From NCBI GenBank assembly GCA_964424945.1, contig CAYRLB010000039.1:1-23366 (forward strand): a DNA stretch of 23,366 nt, read 5' to 3'. The notes under the pieces were generated by a model, which did not search any database, was not told where the DNA came from, and was given only the letters and a program-made list of their open reading frames with translations. The DNA comes from WHSP01 sp964424945 (GTDB lineage Bacteria > Gemmatimonadota > Gemmatimonadetes > Longimicrobiales > Longimicrobiaceae). This document shows positions 8,107 through 16,203 of the stretch, piece after piece. Within the stretch, counting starts at the first letter, position 1; the number at the start of each line of letters is the position of its first letter. Position numbers and translations under genes: made by a program.

Positions 8107-9771
8107 TTACGGCAAGCCCCGCAGACGGCGGATCGTCCACTCCGTCAACCCGGTCAGAGCGGCGAGAAGAAGCAAGACCAACCCCGGGGACGGGCCGACC
8201 CGGGCGTTGCTTTCGCTCTGCGCCAGTACCTGATCGACATGGGCGTCCATATCCTCGACTTTGACCATCGCACCTCCTGATCGATGTGCAAGAAAAGCCA
8301 GTTGTGCCCACCCCTGACCCTCTGAGTCGCTCCGCGCGGAGCCGGCGCCAGTAGCCGAGTCGGCGGGCAGCGCGTGGAAACCCACTACGGAAACGTCTTC
8401 AGTGCCGGCCTTCAAGGTGTGTCCTCCGGGGGTCACCGGAAGAAAGGCGGCATGCCATCGTCCCGGCGCCACCGGATCGGGCCGAACCGGCAGCGCCTCA
8501 GAAGTCGTATCAGGGCGGGTCAATTCGAGGTGCGGCGGCCCCCCACCGACCTGCCCATACACGGTCACCTGAGTGGGAATCCCCACTGCGCCATGCGACC
8601 TCTCCGGTCGTGCGGAAGATGGGAGCCGGGCACCGCCTGACGCCCAATCTACGAGAGCTCGCCAGAACTCCCGGTGCTCCTCGACGCTTCCCGCTTCCAA
8701 CCGCCACCGCCACGTCTCCGCGAGTCCTAGGTATGCGACTCGGCCAAATCCAAGGGCCCGTACAGCAACGAGCGACTTTTCGTCGGCATCGCGTGCGAAG
8801 GTCATGACTCCTGCGCGGGCGCCGGCAAGTCCGAGCGTTTGCGCGTCGAGGGGGAAGGAAGGTAAGCGTTCGAGCTCGGCAGGGAGGGTCCAGCGGATGT
8901 CTGTGCCGCGGACCGTGCCGGGCGTCGCACCCGAGCCAAGACCCAGCACCGGCAGCGAGTTCGATGCTCCGACGATGACCACTCCCCCACCGCTCTCTGC
9001 GACGTACCGCTCCAGCAGGCGCAACTGTTCCGGGCTGAGTCTTTCATCGCCGACCAGAACGATGCCGTCATAGGCAGCGAGCGACGCCAGTGCCGGGGGG
9101 AACTCTTCTCCGAGCCCGACCCCGGGCCCCAACGCTTGTGAGACACTCACGGTCGCGCCCGATTCCTCAAGCGCCCGAACCGCAAAGCGGCTTTCCCAGT
9201 TGGGGGAGCCGGTACGAACGAGGATGCGCGGTGCGTCGACCTCCTGCGCCCACCCTCCAGTCCGTGCGACCGAGCCCCCCGCGTCGACGGTCCAATCCCA
9301 CCACCCGGAACGTGTCGGCCTCAACTGAAAGGCCCCACGCGCCTCGCCACTCGGGCCAATGGTCAAGCGAAGGCTGTCCACCTCCGTCCCTGCCTGCCGC
9401 AGATGGACCGGGACCACGTCGCCAGCTGAGCCGCGGACGGAAAATGAAAGCGCCGTTCGGAAGCCAGCTCGAAGATTGTCGATCGGCTCAAGCCGTATCT
9501 CCGGCGCCGCATCGGGGAGAGCGGCCAGAAGGGGTGTGCGCTCCGCGAGGGCGGTGAGCAAGGCGAGCTCGCGCGCTGATGGCGGCTCGACCTCGCGGCG
9601 GGCGAGGAGTTCCGGCGGATCAGAGGCGACGAGATAGGGGAGCAGCGCGTCCTCCCCACCTTCGACCGCCACCACCGCCTCGACCTGATCCCTGGGCCCG
9701 CGTACCGGCGCCACCAGCGCGGCGCACAGCAACAGGAGCAGGAGAAGGCGCAGTACGATCGGAGCCGTCAT
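8107..9771 (-). CDS. Membrane-anchored amidotransferase-fold protein of the MoxR operon
   Basis: This 554-residue protein is not assignable to a named gene. It has a Leu-rich N-terminal membrane or signal segment (about 7-21), an extracytoplasmic body, and a C-terminal membrane helix (about 527-545) ending in basic residues. Residues roughly 180-375 look like the class-I glutamine-amidotransferase-like fold found in BatA-type and related large membrane proteins (PRILVRTGSPNW, YDGIVLVGDE, GGGVVIVGASNSLP). The only Cys in the protein is in the N-terminal segment, so it lacks an amidotransferase nucleophile and is probably a structural or binding module. Ig-like beta segments appear on both sides. 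Its ATG overlaps the stop of the DUF4159 gene by four bases (ATGA), making it the last gene of the moxR operon. A role in envelope protein folding or complex assembly is inferred from context. Confidence 0.75.
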   Translation of the reverse strand: MTAPIVLRLLLLLLLCAALVAPVRGPRDQVEAVVAVEGGEDALLPYLVASDPPELLARREVEPPSARELALLTALAERTPLLAALPDAAPEIRLEPIDNLRAGFRTALSFSVRGSAGDVVPVHLRQAGTEVDSLRLTIGPSGEARGAFQLRPTRSGWWDWTVDAGGSVARTGGWAQEVDAPRILVRTGSPNWESRFAVRALEESGATVSVSQALGPGVGLGEEFPPALASLAAYDGIVLVGDERLSPEQLRLLERYVAESGGGVVIVGASNSLPVLGLGSGATPGTVRGTDIRWTLPAELERLPSFPLDAQTLGLAGARAGVMTFARDADEKSLVAVRALGFGRVAYLGLAETWRWRLEAGSVEEHREFWRALVDWASGGARLPSSARPERSHGAVGIPTQVTVYGQVGGGPPHLELTRPDTTSEALPVRPDPVAPGRWHAAFLPVTPGGHTLKAGTEDVSVVGFHALPADSATGAGSARSDSEGQGWAQLAFLAHRSGGAMVKVEDMDAHVDQVLAQSESNARVGPSPGLVLLLLAALTGLTEWTIRRLRGLP

Positions 9772-10460
9772 CGTGTAAGTGCGTACACGAGGATGTTGAC
9801 GCCGAATCGGGTGTTATCCAGCCCTAAGAAGCGTTTGTTGGCCGCGTGGTAGTTCCACTCGGAGGAGTAATCTTTGTTCGAGTACAGGACTCCGATGCGG
9901 CCATCCTGCATGATCGCATAGAGTTCTTCGTGCACGAGCCCGTCTCCCCACCCATTGAGCTCGTGGCTTGTGGTGGGGGGCCCGTCCTCGAAGACGAAGA
10001 AGGTCCGGTAGATCTCATGATCATTCGGCAGGGGCTGCAGCGCTTCGGGCCCGAAGATTCGGGCTAGCTCGCCTACGATCGTGCGGTGAAAGGCGCCGTC
10101 GATGTCGTGATTGTGGTCATCGATGAAGACAAAGCCGCCTCGACGGACGAACGCCTCGAGGTTCCGGCTCTCCACTTCGTTGAAGCGTACGGGAAGGTGA
10201 CCGGTGAGGAAGAGAAAGGGGTAGCGAAAGATTTCTGAGCTGCCCAGTTCGGCGATCACACCTTCCGGCTCGAGCGGGACATTGGTGTACTGTGCCAGCG
10301 AATGGATCAGATTCGCAGGAACCAGCGGGGCCGAATCCCAGTTCCCGGACTCGTACTGCGCGGTTGCAAACACGAAGGTGTCACTGCTTTGCGCATCCAG
10401 ACGCGGGCCTGCCGTGAGGAAGGCGAGAAGCACTGCGGAGCCCGTGACCCAGCGCCTCAT
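9768..10460 (-). CDS. DUF4159 domain protein, exported
   Basis: This 230-residue protein has a signal peptide ending around Ala23-Gln24, followed by a single DUF4159 domain. Recognisable segments are FVFATAQYESGNWDSAP, YPFLFLTGHLPVRF, FVRRGGFVFIDDHNHD and a terminal GVNILVYALTR. The domain is amidotransferase/Rossmann-like, has no known activity, and in many bacteria is fused to the C-terminus of BatA-like membrane proteins; here it stands alone. The acidic/His cluster DDHNHDIDGAFH could bind a metal, but this is a guess. Four-base ATGA overlaps link it to the genes on both sides. It probably acts in the periplasm with the other products of this operon. Confidence 0.85.
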   Translation of the reverse strand: MRRWVTGSAVLLAFLTAGPRLDAQSSDTFVFATAQYESGNWDSAPLVPANLIHSLAQYTNVPLEPEGVIAELGSSEIFRYPFLFLTGHLPVRFNEVESRNLEAFVRRGGFVFIDDHNHDIDGAFHRTIVGELARIFGPEALQPLPNDHEIYRTFFVFEDGPPTTSHELNGWGDGLVHEELYAIMQDGRIGVLYSNKDYSSEWNYHAANKRFLGLDNTRFGVNILVYALTR

Positions 10461-12598
10461 GGCCGCCCGAGGTGACGGAAGTAGTACGCCGCCGCCGCAT
10501 CTCCCGCTGGAATCGCGGGAGTCGGAACCGCGTCCTCGAGCGCCCCGCCCGGTACGAGCAGTGAGCGGGTTAGAACCAGCAACTCGGCCGCCTGACCCAA
10601 CTCGCCGAGGCGGGCGACCTCCGCGGCCTCGACAAGGAGGGCCGCTGCCGCCGGATCTATCCCGGGATCCGAGAGCAGGCGGGCCGCCAAGCCCCCGAGT
10701 TCTACCGAAGCCACGTCTGAGTCGAGCTCGCGCAAACGACTCAACAGGCTCTCGAGTTCGGCCAGCCGATCCTCACGGTCGGCCGAGGGCGCCTGACTCG
10801 TTCTCGGTGCAGGTTCGACCTCGTCGAGCTTCCCGGTGCCGCGGGTCTCACTTACATCTACCGGGGCAACTTCGACTCTCCCGCGCACGAAAACTCGGCT
10901 CGCTTCCCGGGCCTCCTGCAGAATGCGCAGAGCTTCGTACTGGTGAGGCAGCGATTCCCGAAGTTCCACGATGCGGAGGCTTCCTTCGGCCGTCCACATC
11001 AGATTGTATGCGTCGAGAAGTCCCTGATTCACAGATAGAATCGGGTCCGCGTCGTGATTGTGGGCTTCATGATCGTGAGCCTCCTCGGCACCTATGGACG
11101 GCGCCAGAGCCTGCTCCCCGACAGCCAGGCGCAGCCTGCCCTGCTCGTCGGCAACTCCCTCCGCTCGTTCCTGCAGCTCCGCAGGAGCCAACGTCGGAGC
11201 TGTCTCGATCAGGCGCTCCGTCAACAGAATGATCATCCGCTGACTTAGAATCGGGTCACGCTCGGCTTCGATCGGGAATCCGGTGAGTGTCGTCACCTCC
11301 CCCATTTCGTCCTGCCGTGCGATTCGTATGATCCTGGCCCGTGACACACCTTCACCTGGGCCCGTTACAGTGTTCCTGTCCCTCGCGAGAGCCCGAACAT
11401 GCAGGATGTCACCAGGGAGCAGATCGAGAGCGGCCAGGTCGAGCGACAGTCTGCCCTCGACCATGTCCTCCGTCGTGCGAATCTCACCCCATTCCCAGCG
11501 TCCCTCCTCGAATGAGAACGATTCGCCGCTCCCTCGCGACCGGATCCAGGAGAGATGGAACTCAGCCACCTCGAAGTCATCGGTGGCTCTTCCGTGAACC
11601 TCGATCGTACCGCGGGGCGCCGCGAGAACGAGGTCCTGGTCCGGGCGAACCAGGTCGACCACCGGGGGGCGGTCGGGGAGCACGGCGAGCGGGATGATGC
11701 GCCGGCTAATGATCTCCCCACTGGCGACGACTTCCAATTCCAGGCCGCGCTCACCAGAGTTCAGCGTCCACCCCGCGCTCCACTGACCGTCGTCCAGGCC
11801 GACTGCGAGTTGGGAACCCCCGATCACCCTGACTCTCAGGCCGCTGGTATCCGTGGCCATTCCAGTCACGCTGAGCCGACTTCCGTTCAGCGCGGTCAGG
11901 ATTCGGCCGTCCTCCCAGGAACTCGGTGGAGAGCCGGTATACGCCGGTGGATCGATCGTGACACGGACCGCAGAGAGGTCGATCAGGCGAGTGTCAGTGG
12001 GCCCGCCCGCAGCAGGCGGCCCGAAAGAAGAAGGTATTGCCACCCCCGTCTCAGTGGCGCGCAGCTGGATCCAGCGTTGCCAGGCCCCTTCAGCGCCCCC
12101 GCCTGTGAGCGTTAAGCCCAGAGCAAGCGCGATGGCTGCCAGTACGAAGGTGATGGTTAGAGGCCGCCCTGGTAGCGGCACAGCATCCGCCGCCCTGACG
12201 TCGGGGAGGAGCTGTTTAGAGCGTTGTCGGAAGGCGAGCGCAACCGTGCTTTCGCCGACCAGATCGATCAGAGTCGAGAGTGTGCTCTCGAGATGTGGGT
12301 ACCGCTCCTCCACGAGCAGAGCGAGCTTGCGGTCGTCCGGCGCCATGATGAGGCGCCGCACCGCGGCTGCCATACAGCTAAGGGCCGCGATGAGAGGGGT
12401 CCATCGCAGTACCGATCGCACGTCGACGGACAGCGGAAACAGCAGGTCTAAGATCAGCAGGAGCGCCATACAACCGATCGCCGCGCTTCCCGTCTGCAAT
12501 GCCGCGCGCGCGGTGACGGATCGGCGCCATGACACTCGCGCCTCGGCGAGAACGCGGCGAAGGTCGTGCGCGCCGGGTGGAAGCGAAAGCTCCGTCAC
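10457..12598 (-). CDS. DUF4175-like multi-domain membrane protein
   Basis: This 713-residue protein resembles the large DUF4175-type membrane proteins that accompany MoxR/DUF58/BatA genes. Three hydrophobic segments lie near the N-terminus (about 35-57, 62-83 and 145-166). They are followed by a long extracytoplasmic region with beta-rich domains (VRVTIDPPAYTG onwards) and an alpha-helical, acidic C-terminal third. A His/Asp cluster at 508-518 (His508, His510, His513, His515) might bind metal. The start is GTG, and the GTGA overlaps the upstream BatA-like stop by four bases; the DUF4159 gene overlaps the 3' end in the same way. Function is unknown. By analogy with MoxR-associated loci it may form part of an envelope chaperone or assembly complex. 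Confidence 0.75.
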   Translation of the reverse strand: MTELSLPPGAHDLRRVLAEARVSWRRSVTARAALQTGSAAIGCMALLLILDLLFPLSVDVRSVLRWTPLIAALSCMAAAVRRLIMAPDDRKLALLVEERYPHLESTLSTLIDLVGESTVALAFRQRSKQLLPDVRAADAVPLPGRPLTITFVLAAIALALGLTLTGGGAEGAWQRWIQLRATETGVAIPSSFGPPAAGGPTDTRLIDLSAVRVTIDPPAYTGSPPSSWEDGRILTALNGSRLSVTGMATDTSGLRVRVIGGSQLAVGLDDGQWSAGWTLNSGERGLELEVVASGEIISRRIIPLAVLPDRPPVVDLVRPDQDLVLAAPRGTIEVHGRATDDFEVAEFHLSWIRSRGSGESFSFEEGRWEWGEIRTTEDMVEGRLSLDLAALDLLPGDILHVRALARDRNTVTGPGEGVSRARIIRIARQDEMGEVTTLTGFPIEAERDPILSQRMIILLTERLIETAPTLAPAELQERAEGVADEQGRLRLAVGEQALAPSIGAEEAHDHEAHNHDADPILSVNQGLLDAYNLMWTAEGSLRIVELRESLPHQYEALRILQEAREASRVFVRGRVEVAPVDVSETRGTGKLDEVEPAPRTSQAPSADREDRLAELESLLSRLRELDSDVASVELGGLAARLLSDPGIDPAAAALLVEAAEVARLGELGQAAELLVLTRSLLVPGGALEDAVPTPAIPAGDAAAAYYFRHLGRP

Positions 12599-14001
12599 GC
12601 TGCCCTACCTCGGTAGACGACTGCGGTCTCCAAAAGTGCCAGCGCGAGAGCAGCGGCAATGAACCACCGCTCCAGGCGCAGGCCTGTGAGTACAGAGCGG
12701 AGATCGGCAGCGTAAATGGCGTCCGGCAGTCCTTCTGACTGCAGCACTTGGAGGGCACCGCGGTCCAACGGATGGTACTCCTGCGCAGATTCCGACTCGA
12801 CACACGCGGCCGTCAGGGCGCTGAGGAGGTGGGGGTAGGCTTCTGAAAAGGGGAGCAGCCCCCCCTCCAACGGACTGGCAAGAAAAACGAGGCAACCGAG
12901 GCCCTCGCTCCGACGTACTGCGGCGGGGCGCCCGTCCTCCCAAACGGCGACCACCTGAGCTGACGACCGAGGGTCCCCGGCGATGCGATCCACCGCACCG
13001 GTGAGAACGGTGCCGTCCTCCAGTACGATCCCCAAAGTCTCAGCGCCCTCGGGGATAGGCGAGGGTTCCCACGGCAAGGCCGAGCCAAGAGGTCCCGGAA
13101 GCTGCACGCCGGCCACTACGACAATGCCGCCCCGACGCACCCGCTCCAGAAGTGTGCGCTCGGTGTCGCGCTGCAAAGGAGCGAGGACCAGATGGAGATC
13201 CGCATCCGTCGGCTCCCCGGGATCGGTCAGTTCCCAGCCCCCGGCGGCGAGGGCCGCGCTGGCAAATGCACCGGCCCCTTCTGAGGCGAGAACAGTCGCC
13301 TTTCGGGTCGGCTGCTCCTGACCGGCGATCGTGTCCGACCTAGCGTCATCATCTATGGCGATCAGACGAATCGACCCGGGCCACAGCGCAGCCCGGAACG
13401 CGAAGAAAGCGTCACTTCCCGCGCCCCACCGCGGCTGAGTTATCATCGTCACTCGAACTGAGTCGATATCGGTCCGGGTCTGCGTGACGGCATGTACCGC
13501 CCGCAACGCCTCGCCATAACTGGCCTTGCCCGGCGACGCGCTGTGCGGGGCGCGGCTCAGCGAATCAAGGAAGGTCGTGGTGATCGCCGGCGCAGATACA
13601 TGGACGGCCAGAGTATCGAAGAGGATCAGGTCACCGCGAGCCGGACCGTCATCCGGGAGCAGCGCTGTGCGGGTTTCGTCGACTGCCGTCGCCCAGGCGG
13701 ACGAAGACAGAGCGCGGTCGAGGAGCACGACGTCCAGCGTTCCGCCCGCGCGACCCGGCCAGATGGGTCCTGCCGCTGCCAGCCCCAGCAGGAGGAGGAA
13801 CAAGCTTCTCAGTAGCAGCAGAGGGAGATCGCTGGGTCGCCGCTGTAGCCAGGGCTTCGCTCGGGCATGGGGGTCCAGGAACCGAGCTGTCGGGAGAGGC
13901 CGACTTTCGCGCGCCCGCCGCGTGATCAGATGCAGGAGCGGGGGCACGAGAGCGAGGAGTAGACCCACTCCCAGCAGCGCCGGACGGTCGAAGATCGGCA
14001 C
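12595..14001 (-). CDS. BatA-like membrane protein with degenerate vWA domain
   Basis: This 468-residue protein begins with the BatA N-terminal region: a first membrane helix (about 9-27), the basic linker LITRRARE, a conserved RFLDP segment, and a second helix (about 59-81, LLLLRSLFLLLLGLAAAGP). A von Willebrand A-like region follows. The first metal-site motif reads Asp95-x-Ala97-x-Ser99 instead of Asp-x-Ser-x-Ser, so metal-dependent binding is probably weakened or lost. An amidotransferase-like region (about 230-420) and a C-terminal membrane helix (RWFIAAALALALLE) complete the protein. Translation starts at a GTG directly abutting the DUF58 stop, with GGAAGG a few bases upstream inside that gene. 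The GTG of the DUF4175 gene overlaps its stop. It likely sits in the inner membrane as part of a MoxR-linked complex. Confidence 0.85.
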   Translation of the reverse strand: MPIFDRPALLGVGLLLALVPPLLHLITRRARESRPLPTARFLDPHARAKPWLQRRPSDLPLLLLRSLFLLLLGLAAAGPIWPGRAGGTLDVVLLDRALSSSAWATAVDETRTALLPDDGPARGDLILFDTLAVHVSAPAITTTFLDSLSRAPHSASPGKASYGEALRAVHAVTQTRTDIDSVRVTMITQPRWGAGSDAFFAFRAALWPGSIRLIAIDDDARSDTIAGQEQPTRKATVLASEGAGAFASAALAAGGWELTDPGEPTDADLHLVLAPLQRDTERTLLERVRRGGIVVVAGVQLPGPLGSALPWEPSPIPEGAETLGIVLEDGTVLTGAVDRIAGDPRSSAQVVAVWEDGRPAAVRRSEGLGCLVFLASPLEGGLLPFSEAYPHLLSALTAACVESESAQEYHPLDRGALQVLQSEGLPDAIYAADLRSVLTGLRLERWFIAAALALALLETAVVYRGRAA

Positions 14002-14898
14002 CTAGTCCTTCCGGGTCCGAGCCCACTCGACGAGCGCCCGTTCGACGGGCGTCGTGGTCGAGAGCGGCAACACCTCGATTCCCTGGTCGCGCATCCGTCG
14101 GGTCAGCTGCTCATAGTAGTTGGCGACCCGCTGCCTGTACCCTTCGATGTCGAACCCTGCGCCGATTGGCGCCCGCACGGCTGGTCTGTCGGGGTCGTAC
14201 TGAATCCCCCACTCCGGCGGCTCCTCACCCAGCTCGATCGGGGTCAGCACACGGGCGACAACCACCTCGTGCCCGCGGGCACGCAGGTGCCCGAGAGATA
14301 CCAGCAGCGCTTCGCTGTCATCCTCGTCGACCAGGTCAGAAATGACGACGACGCGGCCGCGCTGGCGCAGCCCTTGGGCAGCGATCTCGAGCGCGTCAGC
14401 CGCCGCGCCGCCCGCTTGGAGCTCGAGCTGTACGAGCTCCCGGAGAAGCTCGTGCAGCTGGCCAGGCCGGTGACGGGGCCGCAGATGCAAGCGCGGCTCT
14501 GCGCCCCAACTCGCCAGTCCTACCTGGTCGCCATTCTTCAGCATCAGGTGAGCGAAGGCGGCGGCCACGTACGTGGCATAGCGCGCTTTGCTCAACTGAT
14601 GCCCGTCGGTAAAGGCCATCGAGCGCGTCGCGTCAACGACCAGATACGCCTGCAGGTTCGAATCTACCCGATACTCGCGGACGTACAGACGATCTGACCG
14701 GCCGTACAGGCGCCAATCCAAATTTCGCAGGTCATCGCCGGGTAGATAGGCCCGATGCCGCGCGAACTCCTCCCCGACCCCGTGTGCGTACGATCGATGC
14801 ACTCCGGCTTGGAAGCTCTCGACAACAGTCCGCGCGATCAGGTCCAGATCGCCAAGCCGCTCGAGCAGGTGAGGGGGGAGGAAGTCGGCTTCGCTCAC
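14002..14898 (-). CDS. DUF58 domain protein (vWA-like MoxR partner)
   Basis: This 298-residue protein carries the DUF58 signature: RAYLPGDDLRNLDWRLYGR (residues 49-67), then LYVREY, then the metal-site motif Asp89-Ala-Thr91-Arg-Ser93-Met. Thr replaces the usual first Ser of Asp-x-Ser-x-Ser, a conservative change, and the family's ISDLVDE segment follows. DUF58 proteins are cytoplasmic or membrane-associated, are almost always encoded next to a MoxR ATPase, and probably link it to its target. There is no membrane helix here. The start is GTG at 14898, one base after the moxR stop; it runs directly into the BatA-like gene with no gap. Full length for the family. Confidence 0.92.
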   Translation of the reverse strand: MSEADFLPPHLLERLGDLDLIARTVVESFQAGVHRSYAHGVGEEFARHRAYLPGDDLRNLDWRLYGRSDRLYVREYRVDSNLQAYLVVDATRSMAFTDGHQLSKARYATYVAAAFAHLMLKNGDQVGLASWGAEPRLHLRPRHRPGQLHELLRELVQLELQAGGAAADALEIAAQGLRQRGRVVVISDLVDEDDSEALLVSLGHLRARGHEVVVARVLTPIELGEEPPEWGIQYDPDRPAVRAPIGAGFDIEGYRQRVANYYEQLTRRMRDQGIEVLPLSTTTPVERALVEWARTRKD

Positions 14899-14899
14899 C

Positions 14900-15907
14900 T
14901 CAGATCCCGCTGCGAGGTGGCGGCAATGCTTCGAGGAGGCCGTGGACGATCTGATCCGGCTCGACCGCCTCCGCCTCCGCGCGGAAGTTCATGAGTACGC
15001 GGTGGCGGAGCACGGGAAGCGCCACGCGTCGTATGTCCTCGGCGCTAACATGGTACCTCTGGGCGAGGAGGGCGTTCGCCTTGGCGGCCAGGACCAGCGC
15101 CTGCCCTGCACGCGGCCCGGCCCCCCAGCGAACCCAGCGCCGTACGTCTTCCGAAGTGTTCGCCTCGCCAGGCCGCGTCGCGCGGACAAGCCGAGCCGCA
15201 AATTGCAACATGGCCTCGCTGATAGGAACTTCTCGAACCATCCGCTGCAGCCGCACCACCGACTCCCCGTCCAGCACCGGTCGGATGATCGCTTCCTCCG
15301 CTCCTGTCGTCGAGCGCAGGATCTCGACTTCTTCGCGCTCGGACGGATAGCCGAGACGGATCTTCAATAGGAATCGGTCGAGTTGCGCCTCCGGCAAAGA
15401 ATAGGTCCCTTCCTGCTCGATCGGGTTCTGCGTTGCGAGGACGAAGAAAGGACGGGGCAAGTCGAGATTCACACCACCTGCCGTGACTTTGCTCTCCTGC
15501 ATCGCCTCGAGCAAGGCCGCCTGAGTCTTTGGCGGGGTGCGATTGACCTCATCGGCGAGGAGCACCTGCGTGAAGATAGGACCCGGAAGAAAACGGGTCG
15601 CACGCCTGCCGGTCGCGCGGTCCTCCTCGATGACCTCCGTACCCGTGATGTCACCGGGCATGAGGTCGGGCGTGAACTGAATCCGGCGAAAATCGAGGAC
15701 GAGAGCCTCGGCCAGCGTGCGCACGAGCAGCGTTTTTGCCAGCCCAGGCACGCCTTCGAGCAAGGCATGCCCGCCAGCAAGCAGACACAGGACAACCTCC
15801 TCGACGGCGGAATCCTGTGCTACGATCCGCTTGGCCACCTCCGTGCGAAGATGGCCAACCTGCTCAACCAACTGCTCGATCTCGACGGCTGCGCTGGATG
15901 TCGACAC
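14900..15907 (-). CDS. moxR: MoxR-family AAA+ ATPase
   Basis: This 335-residue protein (from the chosen GTG) is a MoxR AAA+ ATPase, a chaperone-type remodelling enzyme acting on vWA-domain partners. Visible are Walker A GVPGLAKT (52-59), the PDLMPGD/ITG segment, Walker B VLLADE (115-120), sensor-1 ATQNP and the PEAQLDRF arginine-finger motif. The C-terminal lid ends in the RHRVLMNFRAEAE pattern normal for the family. The frame is open to a GTG at 15970, but the GTG at 15907 has AGGA six bases upstream and gives the usual length, whereas the upstream GTG has no ribosome-binding site. It is the first of six same-strand genes with gaps of one base or less or 4-base overlaps. I found no convincing promoter in the 296 bases upstream. 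Confidence 0.93.
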   Translation of the reverse strand: MSTSSAAVEIEQLVEQVGHLRTEVAKRIVAQDSAVEEVVLCLLAGGHALLEGVPGLAKTLLVRTLAEALVLDFRRIQFTPDLMPGDITGTEVIEEDRATGRRATRFLPGPIFTQVLLADEVNRTPPKTQAALLEAMQESKVTAGGVNLDLPRPFFVLATQNPIEQEGTYSLPEAQLDRFLLKIRLGYPSEREEVEILRSTTGAEEAIIRPVLDGESVVRLQRMVREVPISEAMLQFAARLVRATRPGEANTSEDVRRWVRWGAGPRAGQALVLAAKANALLAQRYHVSAEDIRRVALPVLRHRVLMNFRAEAEAVEPDQIVHGLLEALPPPRSGI

Positions 15908-15913
15908 GCTGTT

Positions 15914-15917
15914 TCCT
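15914..15917 (-). promoter_or_regulatory. Shine-Dalgarno deciding the moxR start
   Basis: Minus-strand AGGA, in the context AGGAAACAGC-GTG, lies six bases before the GTG at 15907. No comparable site precedes the alternative GTG at 15970, so the shorter protein is preferred. Confidence 0.6.
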
Positions 15918-16024
15918 GCTCCGTTTGATATTGAGGAGACACGAGGCGCGCCCTGAGCGGGCTCCCGCACCCGAAGCGTCTAGTGACGGCGCCGGTCGAA
16001 GATAGTCGATTCTGCGTAGACCGC

Positions 16025-16088
16025 GGGGCTGCACGCACTTTCCAGTCGGGCGGACTGGTCTACCAACTCGCACACTCGACGCAGCCCC
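16025..16088 (-). repeat. Nested inverted repeats between proline dehydrogenase and moxR
   Basis: An outer 8-base pair of arms (GGGGCTGC at 16025 and GCAGCCCC at 16081) encloses a 6-base hairpin (CCAGTC and GACTGG around 5 bases, 16042-16058). It could fold in RNA of either strand. It has no T-tract, so it is not a classical terminator, and it lies 118 bases upstream of the moxR start codon. It may be a transcript-end or leader structure, or chance in GC-rich DNA. Confidence 0.25.
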
Positions 16089-16203
16089 AGTCGCGGCCGT
16101 TCTCGGATGAAGAGCCCAGCGGCAGACCCGGTGTTCGCCTTTCCGCTACCAACCCCTCAGCTGCCCTGAAGATCGGAGGCAGTACCCACTCGAGCGACCA
16201 GAT

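Noticed and set aside
10282..11232. Plus-strand open frame of 316 codons
   Set aside because: It is antisense to the DUF4159 and DUF4175 genes and consists mostly of low-complexity Pro/Arg/Ser sequence.
15970..16088. tRNA-like stretch on the minus strand (GGTAGA followed by CTGGAAA)
   Set aside because: The candidate anticodon stem does not pair properly, no TTCGAAT-type T-loop is present, and the acceptor arms enclose too few bases for a tRNA with those arms.
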